A model generated the notes under the pieces. The model did not search any database. It was not told the DNA's origin and saw nothing but the letters and a program-made list of their open reading frames with translations. Below are positions 19,621-28,835 of a stretch of 64,000 nt of DNA, piece after piece. Positions within the stretch are counted from its first letter, which is position 1; each line of letters begins with the position of its first letter. Origin of the DNA: Prorocentrum cordatum (taxonomy: Eukaryota > Sar > Dinophyceae > Prorocentrales > Prorocentraceae); the NCBI GenBank assembly GCA_963575745.1, contig CAUYUJ010020726.1:1359969-1423968 (forward strand). Reading direction: 5' to 3'. Both the position numbers and the translations under genes were made by a program.

Positions 19621-22600
19621 GAGCCTCTGTGAACAAAGAAATGCAGCAGTGTGGAGGCAGATTGGCCCGTGTGGCTCGCTGAGTACAAGATGATGTGTGG
19701 ACCCTGCGAGAATTAGACGATTTGAAGGGGGTCCCACACTGCACACAATGCAACGGCCAAGACGCAACTTCTTCCGGAGAATGGGCAAGAACGCACCTCC
19801 GAAGATTGAGAGCGCGCCACAACTCAAAGGGCATCTGGGAACACATCGGCTCATGAGAATGTAACTTCGTCTTCGGAGGGAGCTGCGCCTGGGTAATACC
19901 ACAGAAGCGGCACTTCATATCCCGGTCTCGTCGTCCATCGGCTCGGGGAGGCATCTGTGGACCGCGTCCCACGAGTACATTTGGCACCCAATCAGCACCA
20001 CGATCCAGATCCTGATGCCCAAGAAGTCCCTCTGCTCGTCCCCCTCCTCGTCCTCCTCGTGCGTGGGGTCCCTGGGGTTCTCGTTGAGGCCCTCCCTGTT
20101 GTCGCCCTCCTCCCTGGGGTTCTTGTCCTCCTTCTCGTGGTCCTCCCCCTCGTGCGTGGGGTCCCTGGGGTTCTCGTTGAGGCCCTCCCTGTTGTCGCCC
20201 TCCTCCCTGGGGTTCTTGTCCTCCTCGTGCGTGGGGTCCCTGGGGTTCTCGTTGAGGCCCTCCCTGGTGTCGCCCTCCTCCTTGGGGTTCTTCTCGTGGC
20301 CCTCCCCCTCGTCCTCCTTCCTCTTGAGCCACAGCACGGTCAGCAGCACGGCCTCCGCGCCCAGCGCCACGACCACGCCCTCGACCACGATCTGGACGGA
20401 GGGCTCGGACTGCTGGGGCGTCACCAGTATCTCGACGAGCGGCACAATAAAAGCGGAGATGCTGCTGCAGGTTCCGCCGCTGGACGAGTGTCTGGCAGAG
20501 CTCGCACGGAATCTTCTCGACCTGCCACGCCGAGGCATTGCGCTTGGGCGCTGGGGCCGGCATCACAGGAGCTTGCAGCACTTCGCTAAGGTGGTCTGGG
20601 CGCGTCTGCCGGCTCGACGGCGGGCGCGCTGCTGGCGCCGCCGCCTGGGGCTGCTTGCCCCGCAGCCGCCGTCGAACGGGCGCTGCTGGCGGCAGCAGAG
20701 GCGCAGGGATGTCTGTCGCAGCCTGCGCGTCCCGGGCGGCGTGGCGGACAGCATGGCAGTCGGACTCCTCCTTCACCACCGCCTGCTCCTCCCACTTGGA
20801 CACGAGCTCGCGCCATCGATCCCGCCGCTGAGCCACGGCGAGCCAGCCCTCAGCGCGCTCCTCCTCAGTTGCGAAGGCCAGCAGCTCCTGCAGCAACGAG
20901 TGGCACTGGTGTCGCCACGTGACGCCTTGCTTGCTGCGTAAGGGGTGTCTGCCCTCCGGCTCCAGGACGCCGAACGCCACCCGCTGCTCGATCCGCGAAG
21001 CCGGGTAGCGAGCCAGATGCCCCAAGTAGCCCAGCTTCCTCTTGCCCAAGAGGCGAGGGATGGACGGCACGCCAGCACGTTTCCGCAAGTCCGCCATCGT
21101 GAAGCGGCCCTTCATGTCTCGAATGCGGAAATGCTCGCTAAGGGTCAGGCCACGCACACACCTGTCCACGAAGCGCTGGAGCATGGCCGCCTCCCTGTCG
21201 AGGAACGGCCTGGTCTCGGACGCGTACAACACGGAGGCCACGACCGTCGTGCAGAAGACGCGCCCCTTGTCTCTCTGTGTGAGGCCCAAGCGCGGCAGCC
21301 TCCGATAGACCTGGTACCACAGCTTCCGAGCAGCCTTGAGGCGCCTGCCCAAATCATACGATCCTGAACCATCGGCCGATAACCAGGCCCCCAGCAGCTC
21401 AACGTGCTCATCGTATGGCGCCCTGAATGGCGTCTGACGCTTCTGAGTGTGACGCCGTCGTGGCCATGGTGCCTCCTGGACGGGCGAATCGAGGCGGTGT
21501 CGGAGGCGAAGGTGGTGCCACTTGTCGGGGTGGACATACTCTCGCCAATCCGCGAGGACCTTGGCAGTCGCCTGGCAGCGCTCCCTCACAGAGCCTTCCC
21601 TGCCGCAGAGCGCGGTGTCATCCGCGAAGCACACCAGGTCCACCAGCACCTCGTCCCAAGAGTCTCGGAGGCGAGTGTGCGCTTCACGCGGCATGGGCTT
21701 GAGGGCAGCAGGGGGCGCCGGCGGACTGCGCACCGTCACGCCTGTGTGGCCCGCGGCAGTCAGCTGCTGCACGGCATCTCGCAACACCACGTCGTGGAAG
21801 TAGAGGTAGACGACGCAGCTCGACGGGCAGCCCTCCCGGAGGCCCTTGTACAAGTGGTACGGCTCCGAGAGACCCTGCTGATTGCGGCAGCGGTACTCCG
21901 TGTCCGAGCGGACGTGCGTCAGGAGGGTGACCACGTGCTCGGGGACGCCCCGATGGCGCAGCACCTGCCACGCGGCATTCCGAGGCACCGAAGGGCATGC
22001 CTTGCGGATGTCCAGCAGCGAGAACACGAGGTGCTCCATGTCCTCTGGCGTCTTGGCCTTCGTGGCGCCCTCGACGAGAAGCCGGGCCAAGAGGATGGCG
22101 TCGCGCGTGCTCCTCCATGGGCGGAAGCCCCACTGATCAGCTCGAAACACTCCGTGTCGTTCCGCGTGCGTCATAAGTCGAATGCTGATGGTTCTGGCCA
22201 CGACGCGCGAGATGATGGACAAGAGGCAGATCCCCCTATAATTGTCGAGGCGCGCCCTGTCCCCCTTCTCGAAGAGGGCGAGAACGATGGCTCGGTGGGC
22301 TTCGGGCTCCCACGCCTCGGGCTGCCTCCACGCGCGCCGAACCAGCGCGAAGAGGGCCTGCTGGAACTCAGGGGACGACAGGCGCAGCATGTTGATGGTG
22401 ACCCCGTCTTCCCCCGCCGCCGACTCCCGCATCTTCCGCCAAGCCGCCTGGATCTCGGCATCGCTCGGTGTAGTAGCCAAGGAAGCCTCCGTGGGGATCG
22501 CTGGCGCCAGCAGGGGCATCCTGTTCAACACCTCGTCGGTCACCACAGACTCCTGCCCCCCAATGGCGACGAAGTGCGCGCGCAACTGCTCAGGGGCGCG

Positions 22601-23386
22601 GGAGATGCGGCCGTGGACGCCCACCTCGTCGAGCGTGACCCCGAGCGCACGGAGACCCTGATAGAACCGATGTAAGTCGGACACGGCCAGGCTGTGCTCG
22701 AGCTCCCGCAACTGCTTCTCCACCCATTGACGTCGCCAGCGGCGCCTCTGTGTCCGAAAGGTTTTCTTGAGCTGGCGGTGGAGAGCGCGGGCGGGGCCTT
22801 CGGCAGCGGTGCCCTGCGCCCAGCGGATGTCCTCCCAGGCCTGGCGGAGCTCCTCCTTGGCCTTCAAGATCTCAGGCCCATGGCCGCCCATGAAAGGAAT
22901 CCCGCCGCCTCGGTCCTCCCGTCCGCAGACCTCCTCCGCAGCCTGTCGCGCGACAGCCGCGAGGGCTGGCCACGACGATGGGGCCTCCATCTCGGAGGCG
23001 CCAGGCGATGCAGAGACCAACTCCCGAGTGCGCTCCTGATACTGCTTGCGGCGCGCCACAGCCTCCTCCGACCGCCCTCGCAGAAGATGGGTGGAGATCT
23101 TGCGCTTGTTAGCGGAAGCCGTCTGAGCGTCCCCAGCCGAGCGGCAGCGTTCCCAGGCGTTCCCTTGACGGCCACGAGGAAGATTGAGCTTGAAAACTTT
23201 CGCAAAGTGGTCACTCATGCTCAGCGCTGCCGTCTTGAACTCCTGGATGTGCTTCACTACAAAGGGAGACGCCACGCAGGGGTCGAGCTCATACCAGCTG
23301 TAGTGCTCCCGGCCCTGGTCGTCGACGCGAGCCCTCGGCAGCATCCACGTGCCTCTGGAGCCAATCTGGTAGAACGTGTCCGCCAC
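18770..23386 (-). CDS. retrotransposon polyprotein: endonuclease C-terminus, reverse transcriptase, zinc fingers
   Basis: A frame of 1,538 codons that begins with GTG directly after the TGA of the previous feature, in the same phase, so both are one reading frame interrupted once. Residues 1-60 complete the endonuclease (DTFYQIGSRGTW, then SMSDHFAKVF with the catalytic SDH). Residues of about 320-640 are a reverse transcriptase: KGDRARLDNYRGICLLS, WGFRPWRSTRDA, motif A LLDIRKACPSV, motif B GLREGCPSS and motif C CFADDTALCG, whose two aspartates are intact. Fingers follow: CELCQTLVQRRNLQQHLRFY+C, a CRFC..HSH..C variant and CVQCGTPFKSSNSRRVHTSS+C. From about residue 980 to 1130 the frame crosses sequence that codes better in another frame (see 19995-20440). 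The last 280 residues are out of frame with the likely C-terminal domain. Confidence 0.85.
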   Translation of the reverse strand: MADTFYQIGSRGTWMLPRARVDDQGREHYSWYELDPCVASPFVVKHIQEFKTAALSMSDHFAKVFKLNLPRGRQGNAWERCRSAGDAQTASANKRKISTHLLRGRSEEAVARRKQYQERTRELVSASPGASEMEAPSSWPALAAVARQAAEEVCGREDRGGGIPFMGGHGPEILKAKEELRQAWEDIRWAQGTAAEGPARALHRQLKKTFRTQRRRWRRQWVEKQLRELEHSLAVSDLHRFYQGLRALGVTLDEVGVHGRISRAPEQLRAHFVAIGGQESVVTDEVLNRMPLLAPAIPTEASLATTPSDAEIQAAWRKMRESAAGEDGVTINMLRLSSPEFQQALFALVRRAWRQPEAWEPEAHRAIVLALFEKGDRARLDNYRGICLLSIISRVVARTISIRLMTHAERHGVFRADQWGFRPWRSTRDAILLARLLVEGATKAKTPEDMEHLVFSLLDIRKACPSVPRNAAWQVLRHRGVPEHVVTLLTHVRSDTEYRCRNQQGLSEPYHLYKGLREGCPSSCVVYLYFHDVVLRDAVQQLTAAGHTGVTVRSPPAPPAALKPMPREAHTRLRDSWDEVLVDLVCFADDTALCGREGSVRERCQATAKVLADWREYVHPDKWHHLRLRHRLDSPVQEAPWPRRRHTQKRQTPFRAPYDEHVELLGAWLSADGSGSYDLGRRLKAARKLWYQVYRRLPRLGLTQRDKGRVFCTTVVASVLYASETRPFLDREAAMLQRFVDRCVRGLTLSEHFRIRDMKGRFTMADLRKRAGVPSIPRLLGKRKLGYLGHLARYPASRIEQRVAFGVLEPEGRHPLRSKQGVTWRHQCHSLLQELLAFATEEERAEGWLAVAQRRDRWRELVSKWEEQAVVKEESDCHAVRHAARDAQAATDIPAPLLPPAAPVRRRLRGKQPQAAAPAARPPSSRQTRPDHLSEVLQAPVMPAPAPKRNASAWQVEKIPCELCQTLVQRRNLQQHLRFYCAARRDTGDAPAVRALRPDRGRGRGRGAGRGGRAADRAVAQEEGGRGGGPREEPQGGGRHQGGPQREPQGPHARGGQEPQGGGRQQGGPQREPQGPHARGGGPREGGQEPQGGGRQQGGPQREPQGPHARGGRGGGRAEGLLGHQDLDRGADWVPNVLVGRGPQMPPRADGRRDRDMKCRFCGITQAQLPPKTKLHSHEPMCSQMPFELWRALNLRRCVLAHSPEEVASWPLHCVQCGTPFKSSNSRRVHTSSCTQRATRANLPPHCCISLFTEAQTAARVSHVRQLLAAQGNAGHSAADSPPGAGGTGGGSRRRRAAAAAQRGERAVPAGDPARPSAAGAGGHALAGGAGVQPRGEAAATGGPQGVEGGRSRGRRRAPDGSEPAQPGLRPGRHAAAAPRVQGGGPPDGRAGRAPRAGSSGHAAGGGAPPRRSHAGVSVGAEGAEGSREYGVPGHRPQRAPLRSEAPGAADGGGAPVGVDVVCGAGSHAGVLRRDARHLEPGRVLQERQGGASEVDRRPPGEPPPGRAAGGWRAGGRGQGRRQGEEQGRQPRQAPRRR
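19995..20440 (-). CDS. host-like membrane-protein segment inside the retrotransposon
   Basis: Between zinc finger 1 and finger 2 the frame of the element has mostly A- or T-ending codons and reads Gly/Arg/Gln repeats. A different minus frame (open 20538-19915) has almost exclusively G- or C-ending codons for about 145 codons. It encodes EILVTPQQSEPSVQIVVEGV, VVALGAEAVLLTVLWLKRKE (a membrane helix), three copies of a 24-25 residue unit (NPREEGDNREGLNENPRDPT) and DFLGIRIWIVVLIG, a second hydrophobic stretch. This is what a host exon would look like. I infer that host sequence was captured and its length happens to keep the element's frame open. The boundaries are approximate. Confidence 0.5.
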
Positions 23387-24286
23387 TCAGAGTGGGCGCG
23401 GGGACTCCTCCAACCACCGCAGGAGCTGCTTGCCAGCTGTCGTGGTAGGCGTCGTCATGCCGAATCTCCCCACCACAGTCGGGCTGCGCACAAAGTCGCC
23501 GACCGTGGCGTGCGCGATGTAGCGACCCGAGCAGCGATCCCGGCCAACATGGGAATTGAAGTCACCAAGCCACACCTGCTGTTCCGTCTCGGGAGACCCA
23601 TCCAGCAATTCCGAGGCGCCATCGAAGAAGTGGAGCCGGCCCTGCCGATCACCAGTGGGGACATACGCCGAAGCAAAGCGATAACGAACTCCAGCGACAG
23701 CAAGAACGAAGCTCATGAGGCGCATGTCGTCGCTCTCTGTGGTCACCATGCCGGCCTCGCGCCACGCATGTACTGCAGCTGGAGAAAGCATAATCCCAAC
23801 CCGCCCCCGGACGACGACCACGTACTCCTCCACCGCCACACTGACTCTCCTCGTATCTGGTACTCCTCCTCCTGCCTCCTCCACGGTGTGCAAATCTGTA
23901 AGGGAAAGAACATCGAGCTTGTGATGACGTGCAAACGATAAAAGAGAATAAGCTTTGTCGGCATTCGTGGTGTCCAGACGATGCCACGCCCATCCCTGAG
24001 TATTGACAGTGCCCGCCCTCAAGAAATGTGTCTTGGACAGATTCCGACGATAACAAGCATGATAAGAACGACGCACTCGCTGACGGCATCGACGTCGGCC
24101 AGGCCGAAGGTGAGACTGAGCTCCGCGGAGCAACGATTCAAAGTGCAGGCCGGGCCGCCTCTCGGGCGTCGCTCGGGCCTGCCCTCCAGGGTCCTCGTGA
24201 AGAAGGCGGCGATTGCTCGAGGAGCACAATCCCGCCAAACGCACCTCCCCAGGCTGGAGAGGCGCCATGGTATTGCTAGATGGCAT
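23387..24286 (-). CDS. endonuclease (EEP family), N-terminal part, stopped by TGA
   Basis: After about 100 residues of basic lead sequence comes RAGTVNTQGWAWHRLD and LSFARHHKLDVLSLTDLH, the first strands of the endonuclease-exonuclease-phosphatase fold. It continues through VVVVRGRVGIMLSP to WLGDFNSHVGRD, which carries the family's GDFN metal-binding motif. Position LTDLH replaces the more usual QETH. The frame stops at TGA 23387-23389 after LLRWLEESPRPL, in the middle of the domain. The family nicks target DNA to prime reverse transcription. The missing strands and the SDH motif continue in the same frame in the next feature. Confidence 0.8.
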   Translation of the reverse strand: MPSSNTMAPLQPGEVRLAGLCSSSNRRLLHEDPGGQARATPERRPGLHFESLLRGAQSHLRPGRRRCRQRVRRSYHACYRRNLSKTHFLRAGTVNTQGWAWHRLDTTNADKAYSLLSFARHHKLDVLSLTDLHTVEEAGGGVPDTRRVSVAVEEYVVVVRGRVGIMLSPAAVHAWREAGMVTTESDDMRLMSFVLAVAGVRYRFASAYVPTGDRQGRLHFFDGASELLDGSPETEQQVWLGDFNSHVGRDRCSGRYIAHATVGDFVRSPTVVGRFGMTTPTTTAGKQLLRWLEESPRPL

Positions 24287-24399
24287 TAGTCAGTCCCGCC
24301 GGCTCCAGGCCGGGATGTACACCATCGAATGGGGAACCGGAACTGCTTCCCTTCCACACCGTACCCATCCAAGCCGAAGAATCCAACCTGCCGACTCCT

Positions 24400-24965
24400 C
24401 GGCCAGACCTTTGTCCCGCTGGGAGCCGCTGGGTCCCGAGCGCGCCTGGAGGGCCCAAGACGGCTCCTTATGGCTTCCAGAGGGCCCCAAGTTGGGCCAA
24501 GAGAGCTACAAGACGCCCACGATGGCCCCAAGACGGTCCCAGAGGCTCCTTTTTCGCCCCAAGACACCACAAGAGTCCTCCCAAGGGAGCCCCAAGAAGC
24601 CAAAATTGCCAAATTACGTTTGTAAAACGCACATTTTCAGCATCCAAAACTTCTCGCCTGCCCTACGCTCCAAGACGGCCCACGACGCCCCCCGAGATCG
24701 CCCTAAGACGGCCCAAGAGGCAGTGAAGAGGCCCCCACGACGGCCTAAGAGGACCTCAAGATGGCCCAAGTGGCGCCCAAGACGGCCCAGGCGGGCACAG
24801 AATGGCACCCGAGAGACACCAAGGACCCCTACAGAGGCCCCCAACAGGCCCCAGCTCCCCAAGAGGCCCCAAAAAGGCCCCAAGTGACGCCAAAAGAGCC
24901 CCCAAGAGGGATCAAAACTGCTTCCGAAAAGCACCCTGCAAGCCTGTTGGGACCCCTGGATTAGT
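24400..24965 (-). repeat. 'CTTGGGCCGTCTTGG' family array, minus orientation
   Basis: CCCAAGACGGCCCAAGAGGC-type words repeat at about 25-30 bp. A non-repeat core (AAAATTGCCAAATTACG to AACTTCTCGCCTG, 24600-24660) interrupts them and resembles the cores at 31985 and 35190. Together with the plus-strand arrays at 31725, 34830, 36890 and 50640 and the minus array at 54310, this defines one dispersed family. Frames across it give repetitive LGASWAVL-type peptides. Confidence 0.8.
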
Positions 24966-24984
24966 ACGGCGGGAGTCAGATAAT

Positions 24985-24985
24985 C

Positions 24986-25030
<45 letters not shown>

Positions 25031-25149
25031 AGAAGAGAGAGGTAGCGATATATATATATAGAGAGAGAGAGAGGAGAGAGAAAAAAAGAAACAACAAAAA
25101 AACATACATAGAGGGATACATGGAAAGAACGAGAGAGAGAGAGAGAGAG

Positions 25150-25194
<45 letters not shown>

Positions 25195-25530
25195 AGAGAG
25201 AGAGTGAGGCAGACGAGGAAAGGGATGGAGAGGATTGGAAACGAGGATGACGAGGGGGAGTGGAGGGAAAGGAGGGCCACACGGGAAGGAGAAGGGAGGA
25301 GTGAGGAGGGGATGATTGGGAGGAGGATGAAGGGGGACGAAGGGGGGCGAACGGGGAGAAGGGAGAGGAAAGCGGGAGGCGGAGCGGAGTATGCGAGGGG
25401 AGACGAGGGCAGGGGCAAGGGACAGGGGGAGGAGTCGCAGGAGAGGAAGAAGGACAGGGAGGAGGACGAGGAACAGGGGGAGAAGGGGGAGCGGGAGGGG
25501 GAATGAAGTACGGAACGAGAAGGGGAGGGG
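24985..25530 (+). repeat. (GA)n, poly(A) and GGA-rich tract
   Basis: (GA)n at 24990-25022, a short TA run, (GA)n at 25057-25080, a poly(A) run of about 42 at 25150-25190 and purine-rich GGGAGGA sequence to 25530. Confidence 0.9.
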
Positions 25531-25534
25531 CGGA

Positions 25535-26655
25535 GGCATAATTCTGTCATTGGCGAACTGGATTCGCCACTGCAGTGCGCCAGGGCCACTGCACAGCCAG
25601 CCCACGCAGTTCTGCAAACCACGGAGAACGCGCTTACGCGAGGGACAGCAGCCCGCTTCCGCAAGGCCGCAGGTAGCAGCAACGCGCTGTCCCGGGGATA
25701 GCGAAGTAAGCCGTTCCTCCAGGACGTTGGAAGCAGCAGTGAGGTAAGCCGTTCATGGCAGGCCGTCGCGGGACTCCGCCCGCCGTTGTGAGGCCGCACA
25801 CGACAGCCTGAACAAGAGCACCAGAGCAGCGCCGCTCGGCCTCCTGGCCGTTGCCACCGGGAGGGTCGGGCCGAGTACGGTGGCCTCGCGCATGTGTCCT
25901 TCAAGTGTGTGCCTTTTCTGACATCTTGCGCTCTCGCAGCAAAACTTCCTACAAGTGGGCCCCACACGGGAGGGGGCGGTCCGTACCTTCGGTTGCGGTT
26001 GCATGGTCCAAAGTTTCGGTTGCGATTGCATGGTCCAAAGCCTAGCGTTGGACCTCGGAGGCCAGTGTCCAGAGCCCCCCATCATGCTTTGCGCGCCTTG
26101 CTGTGGCGCAATGCCTTGCGAAGCGCAGCACAAGGCCCGGCACACAGCGCGGGTGTCACCTAGGCGCTGGAGGGCAGTGAAGCAGAGGCACAGCTGAGTC
26201 GCGTTGGTGACTTCAAGAGGGGAGTGCGCAAATCAGCCCCAGCATCACCAGTATACCTAGCGCGCCAGACGCACCGCTCCCTGCAGGAGCCATGGGCGTG
26301 GGTCCGACCCACACGCGCGCATGTCGTTCCAGTTTTCAGAAGGTCACGCTGCAGCACTGCAGCGCCTGAACGTCCTCCGCTCTCTTGGAGTCAAAACTGT
26401 GGCAGAGGAGCGGGGGCATCCACATGCAACTATCTTCTAGAACGGAGAGGAGGGAAGGAGTGGGAGAAGGGGGGGTGGTGGGTAGGATGGCGAGAGGTGG
26501 AGGGACAGAAAATGATGCAAGAGGATGGGGAAGGGCAGGTGAGCGCTTGGCAGTCTGACGCGTGTGAGGAGGGATGACGGGTTGGGGGGAAACCAACATG
26601 ACTGTTCAGCGATATTGATGTGTGTTGTGGTGTATGCTTTCTTGCACCCTTCAAG
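25535..26655. other. no recognised gene
   Basis: Mixed sequence. GTAAGCCGTTC occurs twice (25708, 25744). A unit of about 27 bp, TTCGGTTGCGGTTGCATGG then TCCAAAG, is duplicated at 25988-26042. 26450-26540 is GA-rich. Open frames are unsupported. Confidence 0.4.
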
Positions 26656-26890
26656 GACCCCGACCTCTACCAAATTGTCAGGACGTGCCTCATAGCGATG
26701 ATAATTGGCCTCGGTGTGCTGTTCATGTGCGTGATCGGATTGCCCGCGACGAAACTCAGCATCGGGAAGCACGTCGAAGGCTGGGTGCACTATTACGATC
26801 AGATCCAGATCGCGAAAACCACGCTGAAGCCAGTGCAAGCAGCAGCCCCTGGAGAAACAGCTGAAGCCACCGACGATCCTGAGAAGCTGC
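26656..26890 (+). CDS. exon of a membrane protein, unknown family
   Basis: A polypyrimidine stretch and AG end at 26655. From there the frame reads DPDLYQIVRTCLIAMIIGLG then VLFMCVIGLPATKLSIGKHV, with one clear transmembrane helix, followed by EGWVHYYDQIQIAKTTLKPV and an Ala/Glu/Asp linker. The 3' end is uncertain: GT is absent near the codon-bias drop, and a GC donor after PEK (about 26885) is possible. Neighbouring exons were not found. The helix followed by an amphipathic region is compatible with a channel or receptor, but nothing diagnostic is present. Confidence 0.6.
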
Positions 26891-26978
26891 GCGCGGCTGC
26901 TTGGACTCGGGGAGGGGGGAGGGGCCATGGAGGAAGCGCCGATCAGCTCATTCCACCGCCCTCCTCACCCCCCTCCAC

Positions 26979-27000
26979 CCCGTGGCCATTTTGACTCAAG
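26979..27000 (+). other. relic of the dinoflagellate spliced leader
   Basis: Positions 26979-27000 match the 22-nt trans-spliced leader of dinoflagellate mRNAs (known from the literature), ending GTGGCCATTTTGACTCAAG. Within nucleotides 2-22 I count two differences: A to G at leader position 6 and G to A at position 16. Position 1 is C instead of A, G or T. A genomic leader copy usually marks mRNA that was reverse-transcribed back into DNA. The sequence lies 90 bp after the 26656 exon, upstream of an ambiguous GC-rich open region. Confidence 0.6.
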
Positions 27001-27520
27001 GCGTCTCAACGTCTCTGACCCTGGACCCCACAGCCGCGCGGCAAGGGGCAGTCTTCCGCCCCGTGCTGTGCCGCAGGTCTGGTGGCCACTTGCCCCGGGG
27101 GAGCCTGCCGGCAGCAGCGGTGCTGCAGGCAGAGGTGCTGCCGTTCTCGCGAAGGCCCCCCGTGGCCTGCCATGCGGGGCCAGCGCCGCCGCTGGCTCAG
27201 GCCGCAGGCGGGCGCATTCCTGGGAGGCCAAGGCGAGCATCACCTGCGCGACGAAGTCGGGGACTGCCCCGGCGCGGAGCAGCCCAGGTCGCACCATGAA
27301 ACCTTCGGAGCGCGAGAGGTTTCGCAGCGACGGGCGTCGCAGACGGCGCCGCGCACGGGCCTCGCGCGCGCGCATGGCCCAGGCAACGGCGGCGGAGCGC
27401 CAGTGGGTCGCCCGTATTTCGCTCGCGGTCCTGGACCAGCAGAGCGCTACGCAGGGCATCGACGACGTCCCGACCTGCCCGACGCAGGGAGGGGGTCGAG
27501 GCGGACGAAATGGGGTGTAG
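27001..27520 (+). CDS. GC-rich open region downstream of the leader relic, strand ambiguous
   Basis: A plus frame is open from before the relic to a TAG at 27518-27520. From the ATG at 27296 it gives MKPSERERFRSDGRRRRRRA, then MAQATAAERQWVARISLAVL, an Arg-rich protein of about 74 residues. The minus strand (27624-26965) is also open and shares the same wobble positions. If the leader relic marks a retroposed mRNA, the plus strand would be the sense strand. No domain is recognised. Confidence 0.25.
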
Positions 27521-27813
27521 AGGGGGTCACAAGAATTGCTGCATGCAGCTGATTGCTGCTCCGCAGTCACGCGCTTCCTACCCGATACACAACCGCCCCT
27601 GGCGCCAGGAGGCACCAGAAGCATTAGCTGCAGTCGAGTCGCTACCCCTCCCCCCTTTACTACGCTCCTGCCCCTGTTCGTTAGCTTCGCGCCTCTTCTC
27701 GATGATTATCAGCAGCAGGTAGATCTACCGGCCTGGCCTTCGGATCATCGCTCTTTTGGGCCATGTTATGTAGCAGAAATGACACATAAGAGCGGTCGTT
27801 CAAGCGTCCGGCT

Positions 27814-27836
27814 CGAACGTTCATTTTGAACGTTCG
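27814..27836. repeat. 10-bp-arm hairpin CGAACGTTCA/TGAACGTTCG
   Basis: Perfect arms at 27814-27823 and 27827-27836 with a TTT loop, in a cluster of GTTCAAGCG/AAACGTTTAG words. Similar GTTCAAGGTTGAAC palindromes lie at 58502-58598. The flanks 27521-27800 and 27850-28500 show no recognised gene. Confidence 0.7.
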
Positions 27837-28522
27837 GCCTCATGTCAAACGTTTAGCCTCGGCTCGTTTCTCGGTCTAAACGCCACTTCAGCTTCATCAC
27901 CGTTGTGATCGGTCGACGGGTACCTCATGTCGTCCACCACGAGGGGGGATGGTCTCGAGCCGAGCGCCCCCGCGCGGCGAGGCACGCCCAAGCGAGCAGA
28001 AGCAGTGGCGCTGCGTCTCCGCCCGCCCGGCGCGCGGGCGGCGGCGGCGCGCGGCCTGGACCCGGCCCGGCGTCCCCGAGCTGGAGTCGGCATCGTTGAA
28101 CCTGCAGTCGGACCGAGGTACAAGATCGAGGTCGGTTCGGGGAGGGCGCCCCAGTGTTCCTCGTGTTTGCTGGATGCTCCTGTGCACCCGGAGGAGCGCA
28201 CCCTTGGATGCTCCGTGCGTTTGGGCCCACGGAGGGTCGCATGTGCTTGAAGGATCCTCTTCTGGCCCAGGTCCGATTGCCTCCCCAGTCGCATCGGGCC
28301 ATGGTGTCTCAGCCCCACCAGCACACACCCCAGTTGGGGATAGACACCTCGAAGCCCGAAGGGGACCTATATCCCCCATCTAGGGGGGCCAGTCGTCCAG
28401 TGTGGCCTGGGCCAGGCCAGTGGGGATCGGGAATCGGTAAAAGATGCTCGTGGAGAGCACTCCGCGCACTTCAGTGGGTGGCGTCGCGCGCCGCGTGGCC
28501 TGGCACCGTTTGAACAACGGGA

Positions 28523-28756
28523 ATGGCGGCAGAGCCCAGCGCGGCCTTGCTGGAGCTGCGGCAGGACCAGTCCGGACGGGTGAAGCTCCAGCAAGACGGG
28601 AGCCTAAACAGGGCGCATCGCGAGGTGGACAGGAAGTGCAAGGGGGAGGAGCAGGAGGAGGGCAGAAAGTCATCTCGGGGAAGCACGCCGCGAAGTTTGC
28701 GCAGCGTCGGCACGAGCAGAGAGTGGTGGCAGCGGTTGCTCTTCAGCTTTTCTTAG
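28523..28756 (+). CDS. candidate coding fragment
   Basis: MAAEPSAALLELRQDQSGRV and KLQQDGSLNRAHREVDRKCK use G/C-ending codons to about 28668. The better frame then changes (KHAAKFAQRRHEQRVV), suggesting an intron or an indel. Hydrophilic, unknown function. Confidence 0.3.
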   Translation: MAAEPSAALLELRQDQSGRVKLQQDGSLNRAHREVDRKCKGEEQEEGRKSSRGSTPRSLRSVGTSREWWQRLLFSFS

Positions 28757-28835
28757 CTGGTACTCGATGGGCACGCAAGGTTGACAGCGCCGTCAGGGCG
28801 GTCTCGACCAAGGCGCACCTCCCCGCGGCGGAACG

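Larger units (their letters stand above)
18730..24286 (-). mobile_element. non-LTR (LINE-like) retrotransposon, apparently inactive
   Basis: In 5' to 3' order on the minus strand: an endonuclease-exonuclease-phosphatase domain (24286 to about 23200), a reverse transcriptase (about 22420-21450), three C2HC-type zinc fingers (20513-20444, 19917-19840, 19757-19685) and a C-terminal domain of unknown function (19620-18730). The order endonuclease then RT is that of APE-type LINEs. An in-frame TGA (23387-23389) cuts the endonuclease, and a frame change near 19620-19660 separates the zinc fingers from the C-terminal domain. No poly(A) tail or target-site duplication was identified, so the ends are approximate. 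Confidence 0.85.

Noticed and set aside
24984-25967. 327-codon minus-strand frame with poly-Phe and Ser/Leu runs
   Set aside because: It crosses (GA)n and a poly(A) run; only repeat-derived residues are continuous.
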